Below, in pieces: positions 25,393 through 34,902 of a DNA stretch of 64,000 nt. Source of the DNA: Allomuricauda sp. (GTDB taxonomy: Bacteria > Bacteroidota > Bacteroidia > Flavobacteriales > Flavobacteriaceae). The position numbers and the translations under genes are program-made. Position 1 is the first letter of the stretch, and every line of letters starts with the position of its first letter. The notes under the pieces are model-generated. The model was given only the letters and a program-made list of their open reading frames with translations. It was not told the origin of the DNA and searched no databases. The stretch covers positions 1 through 64,000 of the forward strand of contig NZ_PABT01000011.1 of assembly GCF_002699205.1 (NCBI RefSeq), written 5' to 3'.

Positions 25393-27981
25393 TTAATTGT
25401 ATGTTGACTGGAATGTCCTTAGTTTAATTTTAAAGCCGTTTTTCCAATTAGAATAGTCTGTAATGTCTTGGTCAATTTCTGGTTTATTTGGTAACAATGG
25501 AATTGTTGAAGTCCCTCCATCGTGTTCTGTTACGGAATACTTTCCGAATAGGTTTAGAAGAAAATCAACATCTGTTTGCTCTGTAACAATATAACTTGAT
25601 AAATTACCTTTTTTTAGATGAATGTTTTTAGAAAATCGTTCGTAAGTTTTATTTGATAAAACTTCTTCAACAGAACGTTCTAACAACATTCTAAATCTTT
25701 TTCTTGCAGAATCAAGTTTAGTTTCTCGTCCGTGTGCATCAGTTAATATAAGAGCATCGTGTTCTGTTAGTATTCTTCTGATAGAATCGACTCTTTCTTG
25801 CACATTTTTAGCTAAATATGGAATCTCGTCTGTAACGATACCACTTATTCCATTGTATTTGTCAATTCCTATTACTGTGCAGTCCGTTGATGTTATTGCT
25901 TTATGTGTATCTATAAGCAAACGTAAAAATGACAGGTCGTGAGTAAAGACAACTATCTGTCGGTTTTGTGATAGTTGAACAATTTTATCCGAAATTTTAT
26001 CCCTATTATCCATATCCAAAGACGTAACAGGGTCATCAAATATTATCGTATTTAGACGATTGTCAATCGTACATTCAGCTAAAAAGTTTGATAAGGCAAT
26101 AATTTTTTGTTCGCCCTCACTTAAAATTGAGTTGATTGAATCATTAATTCCGTTTAAGCCACATCTTTGATATGTATTTCCTTGACTTGTTCTCGTTCTT
26201 GAAATCAAAACTTTACTTGCTAAATCACGATTGAAGAAATTGAGATGGGAAACAAATTCTTGGTGCTGCAAACTTACGGCTTGGTTTTCCATTAGTTCGC
26301 CAATTTTGCGTGAAATACCATTGGTGGCGAGTTGGGATTGACAAGTGTTTATCCAAGACCTGTATTTATATTCGTCAAAGTATTGAAGAATAGCCGTTTT
26401 GTTGTTAAACAAAAATTCTTTTGCTGATAGTTCATTAAGTTCAGAAACTAAGGTGTTTCTATTTTGTAGAAGCTGATTGTTCTGGGCAATCTCGGCATCA
26501 ATTCTTGGAATTATGCTTGTTATACTTGGTGTCAGAGTTTGTAAACTTATGTTTAGTTCGCCACCATTTTGCAAAAAAGTAATGATTGAATTTCTGAATG
26601 TAGCAACTGAATTAGCAAACTGGTTATAGCTATCTCGAAAATTTGGTATCAACTGCTCTAACTCTGCAAGGTTTTCAATTGGTGGAATTACCAATGAATT
26701 GTATAAGTTTAGCTTTCCCTGAACTGTTGAGTTAATTAAATTTAGCTGTGTAGAAACGTCATTTAATACAAATTGATTGAAAGTTGTCAATCTTTGTTGT
26801 GCAGTTTCGTCAAGTTCTTGTTGGCACAACACACATTTTTCTAATGAAGTTAAGGATGGGAAATTTTGACCATCTGAAAGATTTGAACTATGTGCATAAT
26901 TTCTTGCAGCTTCCCACAAAGTTCGCCAAGGATTTGTGCCAAATCCTTCTAACGTGTTTACGTTTTGTAGTTGAGTTGTCGCAATTTGATACGCTTGATT
27001 AACGCTTTCAAAAGTATTTCTATTTGCTATTAGTTCGTTTAAGTTTTGTTCGTCAAATAATGTTTCAATTTGTAAAAATTGTTGTATGTAGCCGTTAATC
27101 CGTGTTCGCTGATTGGTTAAGTTTGTAATGTTTTGTTGAGGATTTTGTGCTGTGGTTAAGGTTGTAAGTTCTTGCTTTCTATTGATGTTTGCTTGACTAA
27201 ATTGGATGTATGAATCAACGTTTGTTCGTTGTAGATTTTCTATTGTTCCATACCATTGTGCTGTGGAGGTTTGAAGTAAATTTTGTGGCAACCCTGGTTT
27301 TTGTGTGTTGTAAGAAGCAACAGACGAATTAAAGGCTTGCGAAATACTTCCAAAGGTCGAAACCAATTTTTCTAAAACATCAATTCCTACAGGTTTATAT
27401 TCTGTGGGATTTTCATTGTTGATGTAAATATTTCCGCAGTCGTTATCAAAAACAAAAAATGAATTAAGGATAGGATTGCTCGGACTATTTTCTGTCCAAG
27501 AAAAGTTAATGTTTGAACCATTGTCTTCTACAATAAAATCAACTTGTTGTTGATTAGAAGATGGATTAAAAACATTCTTTTTTAGTGTAACACTTGGATT
27601 TCTGCTCCAGCAAAGTTTTCTCAAAATACGTGAGTAGCTTGATTTTCCCGAACCATTTCCACCATAAACTATTGTCAAACCTGTATTGGAGAATTGTAAC
27701 CCTCCTTGATTGTGTAAGGCACAAATATTAATAGGATTGTTTAAGCTGATTAATTTGGGATAATTGCCACTTATCGCAATTGTTGTTGGAATGTGTGTGC
27801 TATTAAGCGGAATAGGGTTTATAGTAATTGTATTGTCACCACATTCTTTTTTTACCAATTGAACAAGTTCGTCAATGTCGTTTTGTGTAAGTGTTGTTGA
27901 TGCGACAAGTCTTCGTAAAGCATCTTGAACAAACGCTGGTCTGCCTTGCGACCAATTTAAAATATCCTGATATATAGACAT
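25393..27981 (-). CDS. SMC/RloC-like AAA ATPase with zinc-hook motif, candidate defence gene
   Basis: This 862-aa protein has Walker A YGGNGSGKSS (~110), a long coiled region with a CVLCQQEL Cys pair (~383) like the Rad50/RloC zinc hook, an ABC signature ILSEGEQK (~620), Walker B IIFDDPVTSLD (~645) and an H-loop VVFTHD (~670). RloC and PrrC use such ATPases to control a C-terminal anticodon nuclease with an Arg-x3-Glu...His triad. The C-terminus here has R-M-L-L-E (~764-768) and downstream His residues (~788, ~820), compatible with but not proof of that nuclease. Its base composition is lower in GC than the flanking ICE genes, as expected for cargo. A plain DNA-repair-type ATPase is the alternative. 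Confidence 0.75.
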   Translation of the reverse strand: MSIYQDILNWSQGRPAFVQDALRRLVASTTLTQNDIDELVQLVKKECGDNTITINPIPLNSTHIPTTIAISGNYPKLISLNNPINICALHNQGGLQFSNTGLTIVYGGNGSGKSSYSRILRKLCWSRNPSVTLKKNVFNPSSNQQQVDFIVEDNGSNINFSWTENSPSNPILNSFFVFDNDCGNIYINNENPTEYKPVGIDVLEKLVSTFGSISQAFNSSVASYNTQKPGLPQNLLQTSTAQWYGTIENLQRTNVDSYIQFSQANINRKQELTTLTTAQNPQQNITNLTNQRTRINGYIQQFLQIETLFDEQNLNELIANRNTFESVNQAYQIATTQLQNVNTLEGFGTNPWRTLWEAARNYAHSSNLSDGQNFPSLTSLEKCVLCQQELDETAQQRLTTFNQFVLNDVSTQLNLINSTVQGKLNLYNSLVIPPIENLAELEQLIPNFRDSYNQFANSVATFRNSIITFLQNGGELNISLQTLTPSITSIIPRIDAEIAQNNQLLQNRNTLVSELNELSAKEFLFNNKTAILQYFDEYKYRSWINTCQSQLATNGISRKIGELMENQAVSLQHQEFVSHLNFFNRDLASKVLISRTRTSQGNTYQRCGLNGINDSINSILSEGEQKIIALSNFLAECTIDNRLNTIIFDDPVTSLDMDNRDKISDKIVQLSQNRQIVVFTHDLSFLRLLIDTHKAITSTDCTVIGIDKYNGISGIVTDEIPYLAKNVQERVDSIRRILTEHDALILTDAHGRETKLDSARKRFRMLLERSVEEVLSNKTYERFSKNIHLKKGNLSSYIVTEQTDVDFLLNLFGKYSVTEHDGGTSTIPLLPNKPEIDQDITDYSNWKNGFKIKLRTFQSTYN

Positions 27982-28072
27982 TGTTTATAGTATTTAGTTT
28001 AGGTTGTAAGGTTGTACTCTACATTTACAGCTAACACATTTATTATCCTACAAAAATAGTTAAATGATAAGT

Positions 28073-28348
28073 TTAGTTATGATTTATTGTCGGGATTGGC
28101 TGCTCTGTTTTAATTTCTTTTTTCTCACGGGAATAGACCCACAATGACAATAGCCCGAATATAATCAGTGCATAAGCTACCCATTTGCCAACCTTTTCAA
28201 TCAATTTAATGAAAACCGAACTTTCATAAGATGAAAAACCCTCTGCTCCCATAGGGCTGCGCCTGTAAAACTTTCTTCGGTTAATCCAGTAACAAAGTCC
28301 CAAGCCTGCAACCAAAAATATTATCCCTATAACCAATGATGCAACCAT
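28073..28348 (-). CDS. small two-helix membrane protein
   Basis: This 91-aa protein has two transmembrane segments (ASLVIGIIFLVAGLGLCYWI, ~3-22, and WVAYALIIFGLLSLWVY, ~54-70) with a basic loop between. It lies after the terminator of the tra operon, on the same strand. It resembles small membrane proteins that recur at this place in Bacteroidota ICEs; no function is known. Confidence 0.65.
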   Translation of the reverse strand: MVASLVIGIIFLVAGLGLCYWINRRKFYRRSPMGAEGFSSYESSVFIKLIEKVGKWVAYALIIFGLLSLWVYSREKKEIKTEQPIPTINHN

Positions 28349-28435
28349 ATCCTCACATTTTTAATTTCACAAGTATAAATTTAAGAAATATTGATGAACC
28401 ATTAAAATGCACCTAAGCAAATACGCTGTAAATAG

Positions 28436-28466
28436 AAAACGGCTTACTAATCAGATAAGCCGTTTT
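28436..28466 (-). terminator. Rho-independent terminator of the traE-traQ operon
   Basis: AAAACGGCTTA and TAAGCCGTTTT form a perfect 11-bp stem with a 9-base loop, 21 bases after the traQ stop. The A/T flanks make it bidirectional. Confidence 0.85.
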
Positions 28467-28487
28467 TTATGAAATGAAATACTACTA

Positions 28488-28937
28488 TTAATCGCTACTG
28501 TTAAATTGAAAAGTTATCTGCTTTTCATTCCCGAAGCTGTCCGAAATCCAAACATCGAAGGACTGTGATATGGCAGACGTTGAGGTGTAATACAACCTGA
28601 ACTGCTCTGTTGGTAATTGGTACAGGTCATTGGGCAGATACGGCGGTTCATCATAATACTGCAATGTACCCTGTCCGTCAAACTGAAAGTAGCGGAGAAA
28701 ATACTGTGTGTTGCTGTAATTGCCTATTCGCTGAATGGTAATGCGTATTTCTACCGTTTGCCCGTTGGCAACATCTTTGGGAACCGGCATCACGTTTACC
28801 TCAAAGGGAAAATCGTTCTGTATTTCGAGTTCGTCGTCTTTGCTACAAGATACCAAAGAAACCGAAGCTGTGAGGATTGCCAGCATTACATATATAGGCA
28901 GTAATCCTGTTCTGAATTTATTGAATATTGCTATCAT
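28488..28937 (-). CDS. traQ: TraQ, conjugative transposon lipoprotein (DUF3872)
   Basis: This 149-aa protein has an N-terminal hydrophobic segment ending in the lipobox-like SLVSC (~27-31), then an acidic KDDE stretch, the Bacteroidota pattern for surface or outer-membrane lipoproteins. The body is a beta-rich domain (IRITIQRIGNYSNTQYF) matching DUF3872. It is the last gene of the tra operon, 12 bases after traO. Confidence 0.87.
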   Translation of the reverse strand: MIAIFNKFRTGLLPIYVMLAILTASVSLVSCSKDDELEIQNDFPFEVNVMPVPKDVANGQTVEIRITIQRIGNYSNTQYFLRYFQFDGQGTLQYYDEPPYLPNDLYQLPTEQFRLYYTSTSAISQSFDVWISDSFGNEKQITFQFNSSD

Positions 28938-28949
28938 TGTTTTTACGTT

Positions 28950-29510
28950 TTAAAAATTAAACCTTAATCCCACACCTGCGGATGGTCGGAACTGTTGCAA
29001 ATCCGTCCCCCACAAGACCTTTGTACGCCCTTGCAGGACAAGTACAAAACGGTCGGACAGGTAGGTTTCAAAAGTGAGGCGACCGCCTGCTCCGTAGATA
29101 AAATTATCCTCGCTCAAAATCTTTGCTCCGTCATATAACATCGTTTCGCCACGGTTGATGGTTTCGTAACCGACAACGCCTGTTATCCCGAAGTTCAATG
29201 TGATGTTCTTACGGGCATCGCCCAGCAGGAAGAAACTGTAACCGCCCTCTGCGGTATAAGTTTCCTGCGGTATGCGCAGGTCTTTATAATCGTGGTATTG
29301 ATGCGTGTATTCCAACGCCCAAAGCTGGTAGTTACCATTTTTGCCGTTCACGGTCATTGCGGCACTGACATAATAATCATTGCCAATCTTGTCATCGGAT
29401 AATACACCTGCACTTATTTCCAATCCTTTCTGTTTTGGAAGCATTCTTTGTGCCTGTGTAACCGTGATGGCCATCAAGATGAGCATCACGGTATAGATAT
29501 ACTTTTTCAT
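28950..29510 (-). CDS. traO: TraO, conjugal transfer protein
   Basis: This 186-aa protein has a signal peptide (MLILMAITVTQAQ) and a beta-barrel-like body ending in SAGVGLRFNF, an outer-membrane-type C-terminus with terminal Phe. TraO is part of the Bacteroidota MPF_B transfer machine. It begins 21 bases after traN. Confidence 0.88.
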   Translation of the reverse strand: MKKYIYTVMLILMAITVTQAQRMLPKQKGLEISAGVLSDDKIGNDYYVSAAMTVNGKNGNYQLWALEYTHQYHDYKDLRIPQETYTAEGGYSFFLLGDARKNITLNFGITGVVGYETINRGETMLYDGAKILSEDNFIYGAGGRLTFETYLSDRFVLVLQGRTKVLWGTDLQQFRPSAGVGLRFNF

Positions 29511-29531
29511 ATTATTTGCTTTAAAGGGTTA

Positions 29532-30431
29532 TTAAAATTTCAAGTGCATATCGTTAATCAAACGGGCTTTGATTAAGTCTGAATTTTCGATTTGTAGTAT
29601 CTGATGCCTACCCCCGTTTTTCTCAAAAATCTCAATAAGCAATACCTTGTCATCGGCAATGGTAAATTGGTCTAACAGGAACACGTTTTGTTCAGTTGTT
29701 TTACCACCAATCTCATCCAATGGCTTGTAAGTGCGTAATGGTATCATCGGGCGTTCCTGTACAACTGTACGTTTGGCTACCTTTTTATCCACTACTTTGA
29801 AATTGATAAAATCAATCTGAAACGGCACATTGGTACGGTTTCTCAATTCGGTATGGAAATAGTATTTCCCGTTGTGGATGTAAATGCTTTTGAGGATAAA
29901 CTGAATACCGAAACTCTTAGCCCCGATATGCATTACAATGCGTTTGTCCTTTTTGTAAATGGTTTCCAAAAGCAAGCCTGCCAATGATGGCGAATTGTTG
30001 CCCAATTCCTCAAAAAGCACATCGTTTCCGTTGGCTTTATCTAACGCCTTTTGCATTGTGAGCAGGTCATAGCTCAATGCTTCGGGATAGGAACTGTAAT
30101 ACACATTGAAGCTATAAAAACGCCCGTCATTCGTAATGACTGAAAAATTGGTTTCAGGTTCAAAATCCCTTACCGTTGCTTTTACACGCAACACGTTTTC
30201 CGCATCTTCCGCTTTCCCTGCAATCAGGTATTCGCTTCCCAAATCCACGTAACGGATAGCGGTCGGGAAAATGAGGTGTGAAGTCTTATCGTATGTCACT
30301 TCCATTTTATATGGTTCTATCTTGCCCAACGCAAGCGGAGTTTTTGCATTTGCACTGTCCTGTGCATAAGATTGTACGGCAAAGCCGAGTATCAGGGCGA
30401 TTGCCCAAAAGGTTTTAAAATGATTTTTCAT
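29532..30431 (-). CDS. traN: TraN, VirB9-like transfer channel protein
   Basis: This 299-aa protein has a signal peptide (FWAIALILGFAVQSYAQ) and the TraN body (DKTSHLIFPTAIRYVDLGS, later PLRTYKPLDEIGGKT). By family knowledge TraN is the VirB9-type component that links inner and outer membrane parts together with TraM. Confidence 0.92.
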   Translation of the reverse strand: MKNHFKTFWAIALILGFAVQSYAQDSANAKTPLALGKIEPYKMEVTYDKTSHLIFPTAIRYVDLGSEYLIAGKAEDAENVLRVKATVRDFEPETNFSVITNDGRFYSFNVYYSSYPEALSYDLLTMQKALDKANGNDVLFEELGNNSPSLAGLLLETIYKKDKRIVMHIGAKSFGIQFILKSIYIHNGKYYFHTELRNRTNVPFQIDFINFKVVDKKVAKRTVVQERPMIPLRTYKPLDEIGGKTTEQNVFLLDQFTIADDKVLLIEIFEKNGGRHQILQIENSDLIKARLINDMHLKF

Positions 30432-30516
30432 TGTCTTTAATTTTATTGTTAATTGTGATGAAGCGTGTTCCGTTGCACGGAACAGGTTTCATTTGTTTAA
30501 AAATTTGAGTTCAACA

Positions 30517-31866
30517 TTATTTTTTAGATACAAGGAAGACCTGATGTCCTGCTTTTAGCGTAACCTTTGGGGTTCTTACCTTTTTGGCGAAATAGCCCGA
30601 AATTCCCTGTACCACTCCTTTGCTTAAATCTGCGGCAACCTGTTGTCCGGCATTCTGTGTGAGCATTACGCTCGTTCCACCTGTCTGGCTCATATTGCCT
30701 GCCATTTCGGTAAGGGCATTCATTTCGGGCGAATACGGAACATACAAGCCTTGCTGTCCGTCCAAATCGTAGATGGTTATATCTACCGGAATGATATTGC
30801 CCTCCAGTTCTATCGAGGTAATCTTTAATTGTAGCCTGCCATTCTGAAATTTGGCATTAGCAGTTACAACCGTTCCTTTTGGAATAGTACGTTGTGGCGT
30901 TTGGGCAGGTTCTAATAATCGTAAACGCACACCCGTTTCGCCAATAACCGTTTGAGCATCGTGTACGCAGGCTTTTATGCTATTTTTAGGTTGTACCACC
31001 TGCTCCACAGAACCGGCGGTATAAAAACCACGGTTCTTTGTTTCACTCCAATCGGCTAAAAAAGCACTGTCCGTAGGCTCCCGATACAAGGCTGATACGG
31101 TGTTCTTTCTTGCAGGCGTAAACGATACAAAATGCTCCTTTTGATTAGCACCCGCTGCACCAACAGCACCCGGAGCAGCACCATTAGCAGGGGCGGCAGT
31201 TCCGGTATTAGCATTCTGCGGAAGATACTTTGCCGCCATTTCGTAGGACTTCTCCATTAGTTTAAGTTGGTCATCTACGGTGGCAACAGGTGGCACATCT
31301 TTTTCAGCCAGCTTTTCTTTCATTTCGTCCAGTTGCCTGCGGAGTTCCATTGTTTCCGAATTATTATCCTGATAAAATGAACCCAATGTGCTTTGCATAT
31401 TTCGGTAGCTGTTCAGCCCAGGATTGCCGTTTCTTCCCGAATTTCTGCCACCTCCGCCAAAGCCGTTACTTTCCTCATCTTCAGGAAACTGCTCATCGGT
31501 CGGTTCTTCCTTATCTTCCGTATTCCAGTAGTCGGAAAGCGTTGCAAGCGCATTGCGTTTTTCCTGCTCTTTGCGTTCGAGCATTTCCTGCTCATACGCT
31601 TTGCCTTTGTCGGCAGGCATTCCCGCTCCGGTAGCCTGTGGTACAGCATCGTTTAGCCCCACATTTTCGATTGCCTTTTTATCTTCGGAGGGTTTAAATA
31701 TGAGGTACATACAACCCACGAAGACAATCGCTATTAAACCAAAGATTAAGGGCTTTTTGAGCTTCTCCTTATTATTCTGTGTACCGTCTTGCAGCACATC
31801 AGCGGTTGCTGTCGGGTTCCCTTCCGTTACCCGAACAACCGATTTTTTGTTCTCATTTTCTTTCAT
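30517..31866 (-). CDS. traM: TraM, VirB10-like transfer channel protein
   Basis: This 449-aa protein has a cytoplasmic N-terminus, one membrane anchor (PLIFGLIAIVFVGCMYLIF, ~39-57), a Gly/Asn-rich low-complexity region (~125-160), a coiled segment (~165-215) and a C-terminal beta domain with RTIPKGTVVTA and GHQVFLVSKK. This is the TraM architecture, the VirB10-like spanning subunit. It overlaps traL by 14 bases. Confidence 0.92.
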   Translation of the reverse strand: MKENENKKSVVRVTEGNPTATADVLQDGTQNNKEKLKKPLIFGLIAIVFVGCMYLIFKPSEDKKAIENVGLNDAVPQATGAGMPADKGKAYEQEMLERKEQEKRNALATLSDYWNTEDKEEPTDEQFPEDEESNGFGGGGRNSGRNGNPGLNSYRNMQSTLGSFYQDNNSETMELRRQLDEMKEKLAEKDVPPVATVDDQLKLMEKSYEMAAKYLPQNANTGTAAPANGAAPGAVGAAGANQKEHFVSFTPARKNTVSALYREPTDSAFLADWSETKNRGFYTAGSVEQVVQPKNSIKACVHDAQTVIGETGVRLRLLEPAQTPQRTIPKGTVVTANAKFQNGRLQLKITSIELEGNIIPVDITIYDLDGQQGLYVPYSPEMNALTEMAGNMSQTGGTSVMLTQNAGQQVAADLSKGVVQGISGYFAKKVRTPKVTLKAGHQVFLVSKK

Positions 31867-32140
31867 AAATCTTATTTTTTAGAATTGTTGATAATGTGTC
31901 CTGCAATCTTGCAGGGCTTTCAATTTTTTTGAGGACAGGGTTTTCGATATGCTCAATGACCATATCGTTACCGGATTTTGAGGTGTCGTACATTACTTTG
32001 CCAATGACCGCCACGGTAAGCAGTAGGTAACCCACAAAAAAGTACAGGGTATATTGGTGCTGTTTGCGCACTGGCAATGCCTGCCAACGTTCGTCGAGCA
32101 TATCAAAATACCTATCCATATTTGCTCTTAATTTTTTCAT
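31853..32140 (-). CDS. traL: TraL (DUF3989) small membrane protein
   Basis: Starting at ATG 32140 (an in-frame ATG at 32209 would overlap the preceding gene and adds a Ser/Asn/Arg-rich leader), the 95-aa protein has one transmembrane helix (LYFFVGYLLLTVAVIGKVMY) after a basic N-terminus (MKKLRANMDRYFDMLDERW). This fits DUF3989/TraL between traK and traM. Confidence 0.82.
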   Translation of the reverse strand: MKKLRANMDRYFDMLDERWQALPVRKQHQYTLYFFVGYLLLTVAVIGKVMYDTSKSGNDMVIEHIENPVLKKIESPARLQDTLSTILKNKIYERK

Positions 32141-32159
32141 AGCCTTACTATTTCTATTG

Positions 32160-32588
32160 TTATAGCTTGAAACGCTTAGGGCTTTTCCCTGCCTTTTGTT
32201 TCGGTGCATCGTTGACCAATGCCACCGCTTCCACCGCTTTGGGTGCGGATATTACAGACAGGTTTGCCAGTTCCGATTTTTTGAGCAATTGCCCAAATTG
32301 GTCTTTTCTTGCTACCTCCATTCTGTTGAGAGAAAATTTGCCGTTCAGGTATTTTACCCACATACTGCATTGTACACGTGGCTTGTCTTCGCCCGACCAT
32401 TGCAGGTAGCCTGTCAGCAACAAATCCTGTTTAGGTAAACTGTCAGTTCCTTTTTGGCAGCTTTCAAGGTATTCGCTGATGCTGTCTTTCAGCTTTCCGG
32501 CATACGCTCCCTGCGTATGGAAATAACCATTATATCCTTTGTCTGTAAGGATTTTCGCAAACGTGTTTAAATCTGATAATGCTTCCAT
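32160..32588 (-). CDS. conserved ICE protein between traK and traL
   Basis: This 142-aa soluble protein (LNTFAKILTDKGYNGYFHTQ, VQCSMWVKYLNGKFSLNRME) has a basic Pro/Lys tail. It lies 11 bases after traK and is cotranscribed with the transfer genes. It has no recognised domain. Its sequence suggests a cytoplasmic protein rather than a channel part. Confidence 0.75.
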   Translation of the reverse strand: MEALSDLNTFAKILTDKGYNGYFHTQGAYAGKLKDSISEYLESCQKGTDSLPKQDLLLTGYLQWSGEDKPRVQCSMWVKYLNGKFSLNRMEVARKDQFGQLLKKSELANLSVISAPKAVEAVALVNDAPKQKAGKSPKRFKL

Positions 32589-32599
32589 AAGATTGTTTT

Positions 32600-33223
32600 T
32601 TAGCGTTCTATAACTTCTATGTCCCTGTTTTCAACCACTGCAAACTTTTCAATGTTGAAGCCTTGCGGGTTATTGTCGGAACGAACAGAGTTTACGAGAT
32701 AGCAGGAAGTAATCAGGTTACGTCTTGTTACATTGCTCGAACGGATAATGAATTGTTTGGCGTAGGTTCGTACCGCATACGGGTAAGTGTCGAAATTGCA
32801 CACGACACTATCCACCTCTATACGTTGCTGCACATTCCCCGAAATGATACGGCTGTAATAACCCTTTTCCGACAAGTCTTTGTAGTAATCAAAAGCACTT
32901 TTATCGGCAAGGTTGAACGCTCTGCTCATATTGCTTTCGATAGCATTTTTATCGGGAGCAAGCGTAAAGAAAAGCTCGTGAAAACGTCTGACGTGTTCCC
33001 TTGCTTCCACAGGTCGGTTGATGCTCGCATCTTGTGATAAGGCAAGCATCAAAGATTTGCCATTATCCAATACATAGATTTTTTGGCGTTGTTCTTCTGC
33101 AAAGCTGTAGGACTGCCATACGGCATATCCTACCACGCCAATGCAGAGAACCGCAAACACAATGGCATATAATCTTATCTGCCTAAAGCTGTTTTCGATA
33201 TTTCTTAGCGTTTTAAATTCCAT
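32600..33223 (-). CDS. traK: TraK, VirB8-like transfer protein
   Basis: This 207-aa protein has one N-terminal membrane anchor (LYAIVFAVLCIGVVGYAVW, ~18-36) and a periplasmic NTF2-like body, the TraK/VirB8 layout. It starts 20 bases after traJ. Confidence 0.92.
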   Translation of the reverse strand: MEFKTLRNIENSFRQIRLYAIVFAVLCIGVVGYAVWQSYSFAEEQRQKIYVLDNGKSLMLALSQDASINRPVEAREHVRRFHELFFTLAPDKNAIESNMSRAFNLADKSAFDYYKDLSEKGYYSRIISGNVQQRIEVDSVVCNFDTYPYAVRTYAKQFIIRSSNVTRRNLITSCYLVNSVRSDNNPQGFNIEKFAVVENRDIEVIER

Positions 33224-33243
33224 TTTTTAGAATGATTAATTGT

Positions 33244-34239
33244 TTATTTATTCATCAGTTTACCGCCGATGTTTCCAACTGTTGAACCTGCACCTGCTCC
33301 GGCAATGTTTCCGGTTTTCATTGCAGCTTGATTTACGTTACGGGTAAAGTTTCCTGCACCTCCGGCTTGGATTACCCAACCTGTTACTGTCGGTATTGTG
33401 AAGTATCCGATAATGCCGATAATCATAAAAATGATATATACCGTATTGCTCGTATCAGGTATATAGGTCGGGTCGGCAAGCATTGCTATATCCCTTTCCA
33501 GTATGAGGGATTGTATTCTTGCCAGCATCGAGCTGAACAAATCGGAAACAGGTAGCCAGAGATATACGCTGACATACCTCGTGATCCACTGTGTGAGCGT
33601 GGACTGAAATCCGTCCCACACGGAAATAGCAAAAGCTATTGGTCCGAGTATGGAAAGGACTATCAGGAAAAACGTCCGTATGGTATCAATAACCAAAGCC
33701 GCCGCCTGAAAGAGTATTTCCAGTAAATTGCGAAACCAATCCTTTATGGCTTTCTCTATCTTGTAGGCTTGCCTGTCCATATACATTCCCGCCATTGTAC
33801 CAACGTCTGATGGCGACCATCCTAATTCATCCAGCTTTTTATCAAACTCTTCGTCTGATACCATATAGGCGGTTTCGGGATTTCGTACCATTGCTTCATA
33901 TTCCAATTGGTCTTTCTGCTGTTGCAGCTTGTTCAGGTCAAGCACCTGGTCTTCGAGTATTTGGTGGGTTCCTGTAACCACCGGACTTAGTACCGCATTG
34001 ATGGTTCCCAACACGATGGTTGGGAAGAACATTATACAAAGACCCAAAGCGAAGGGACGCAACAACGGGAACACATCAATAGGTTCTGCTCGGCTTAAAG
34101 CTTGCCAAACCTTTAATGCCACATAGAACAACGCTCCCAATCCCGCCAAACCTTTAGCTACTGCCGCCATATCGCCTGCAAGCGGCATCATATCGTCATA
34201 AAGCGAACGCAGGAGTTCGTGAAGATTATCCCATTCCAT
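33244..34239 (-). CDS. traJ: TraJ, VirB6-like polytopic membrane protein
   Basis: This 331-aa protein has several membrane helices (about residues 17-45, 62-90, 180-215 and 270-300) and a Gly-rich C-terminus. It matches TraJ, the VirB6-like inner-membrane channel component. It begins 3 bases after the traI stop codon. Confidence 0.92.
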   Translation of the reverse strand: MEWDNLHELLRSLYDDMMPLAGDMAAVAKGLAGLGALFYVALKVWQALSRAEPIDVFPLLRPFALGLCIMFFPTIVLGTINAVLSPVVTGTHQILEDQVLDLNKLQQQKDQLEYEAMVRNPETAYMVSDEEFDKKLDELGWSPSDVGTMAGMYMDRQAYKIEKAIKDWFRNLLEILFQAAALVIDTIRTFFLIVLSILGPIAFAISVWDGFQSTLTQWITRYVSVYLWLPVSDLFSSMLARIQSLILERDIAMLADPTYIPDTSNTVYIIFMIIGIIGYFTIPTVTGWVIQAGGAGNFTRNVNQAAMKTGNIAGAGAGSTVGNIGGKLMNK

Positions 34240-34242
34240 AGT

Positions 34243-34875
34243 TTACCAGTATTTTTGGTTAGCAGTTCCATAGAGTTCAAGCACTCTTTGGGCATCGTTT
34301 TTCTTTTTCGCTCTCAGGTAGCTTACAGAGATATTCTTATTGGTGTAGTAGCGTACAAGGCTATGGTAATCCTTTACCTCTTTGTACACACGGTCAATAA
34401 TATCCATACGCTCTTTGTCGTTTAACGAAAGGCTTGAAGAGGTTATAATCTGCTTCAATTCTTTTAGCAGTTCGGTACTTTCATTGAGCAGTGCCGAATA
34501 ACCATTGCCAATAGCAACCAATTCCTGTGGTGTAAAATTTGGGTCGTTCATCATCTTTCCGAAATTCTGCACGTATATTTCGGACACGTCGCCTACTAAC
34601 AGCACGGTTTGCTGCACCTTTCGGGCATCTTTCACAAGGTTGTTGATAGCTTTCAGCTTGTCGTAATACTCCTTACCCTGGTCGTACACTTTCTTCACTT
34701 CGTTGAAGTTCTTAACGACATTGCTCACGGTGGAAGAAGTCTGTATGATTTCGTTCGCAGAGTTGATAATTCCTGAAGCCAGGTTTGCAGGGTCGGTTAC
34801 TACAAATTGGGCTTTCGCTGATGGTGCAACGGCGAGCATTAGTGCCGTACACACCAGATACAATACTTTTTTCAT
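34243..34875 (-). CDS. traI: TraI (DUF4141) exported transfer protein
   Basis: This 210-aa protein has a signal peptide (LVCTALMLAVAPSAKAQF) and a helical body (TSSTVSNVVKNFNEVKKVYD) matching DUF4141/TraI. It sits between the VirB4-type ATPase and traJ. A VirB5-like role is plausible, not shown. Confidence 0.9.
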   Translation of the reverse strand: MKKVLYLVCTALMLAVAPSAKAQFVVTDPANLASGIINSANEIIQTSSTVSNVVKNFNEVKKVYDQGKEYYDKLKAINNLVKDARKVQQTVLLVGDVSEIYVQNFGKMMNDPNFTPQELVAIGNGYSALLNESTELLKELKQIITSSSLSLNDKERMDIIDRVYKEVKDYHSLVRYYTNKNISVSYLRAKKKNDAQRVLELYGTANQKYW

Positions 34876-34902
34876 TGTTTCTGAATTTTAAAATGTTAAT
34901 GA

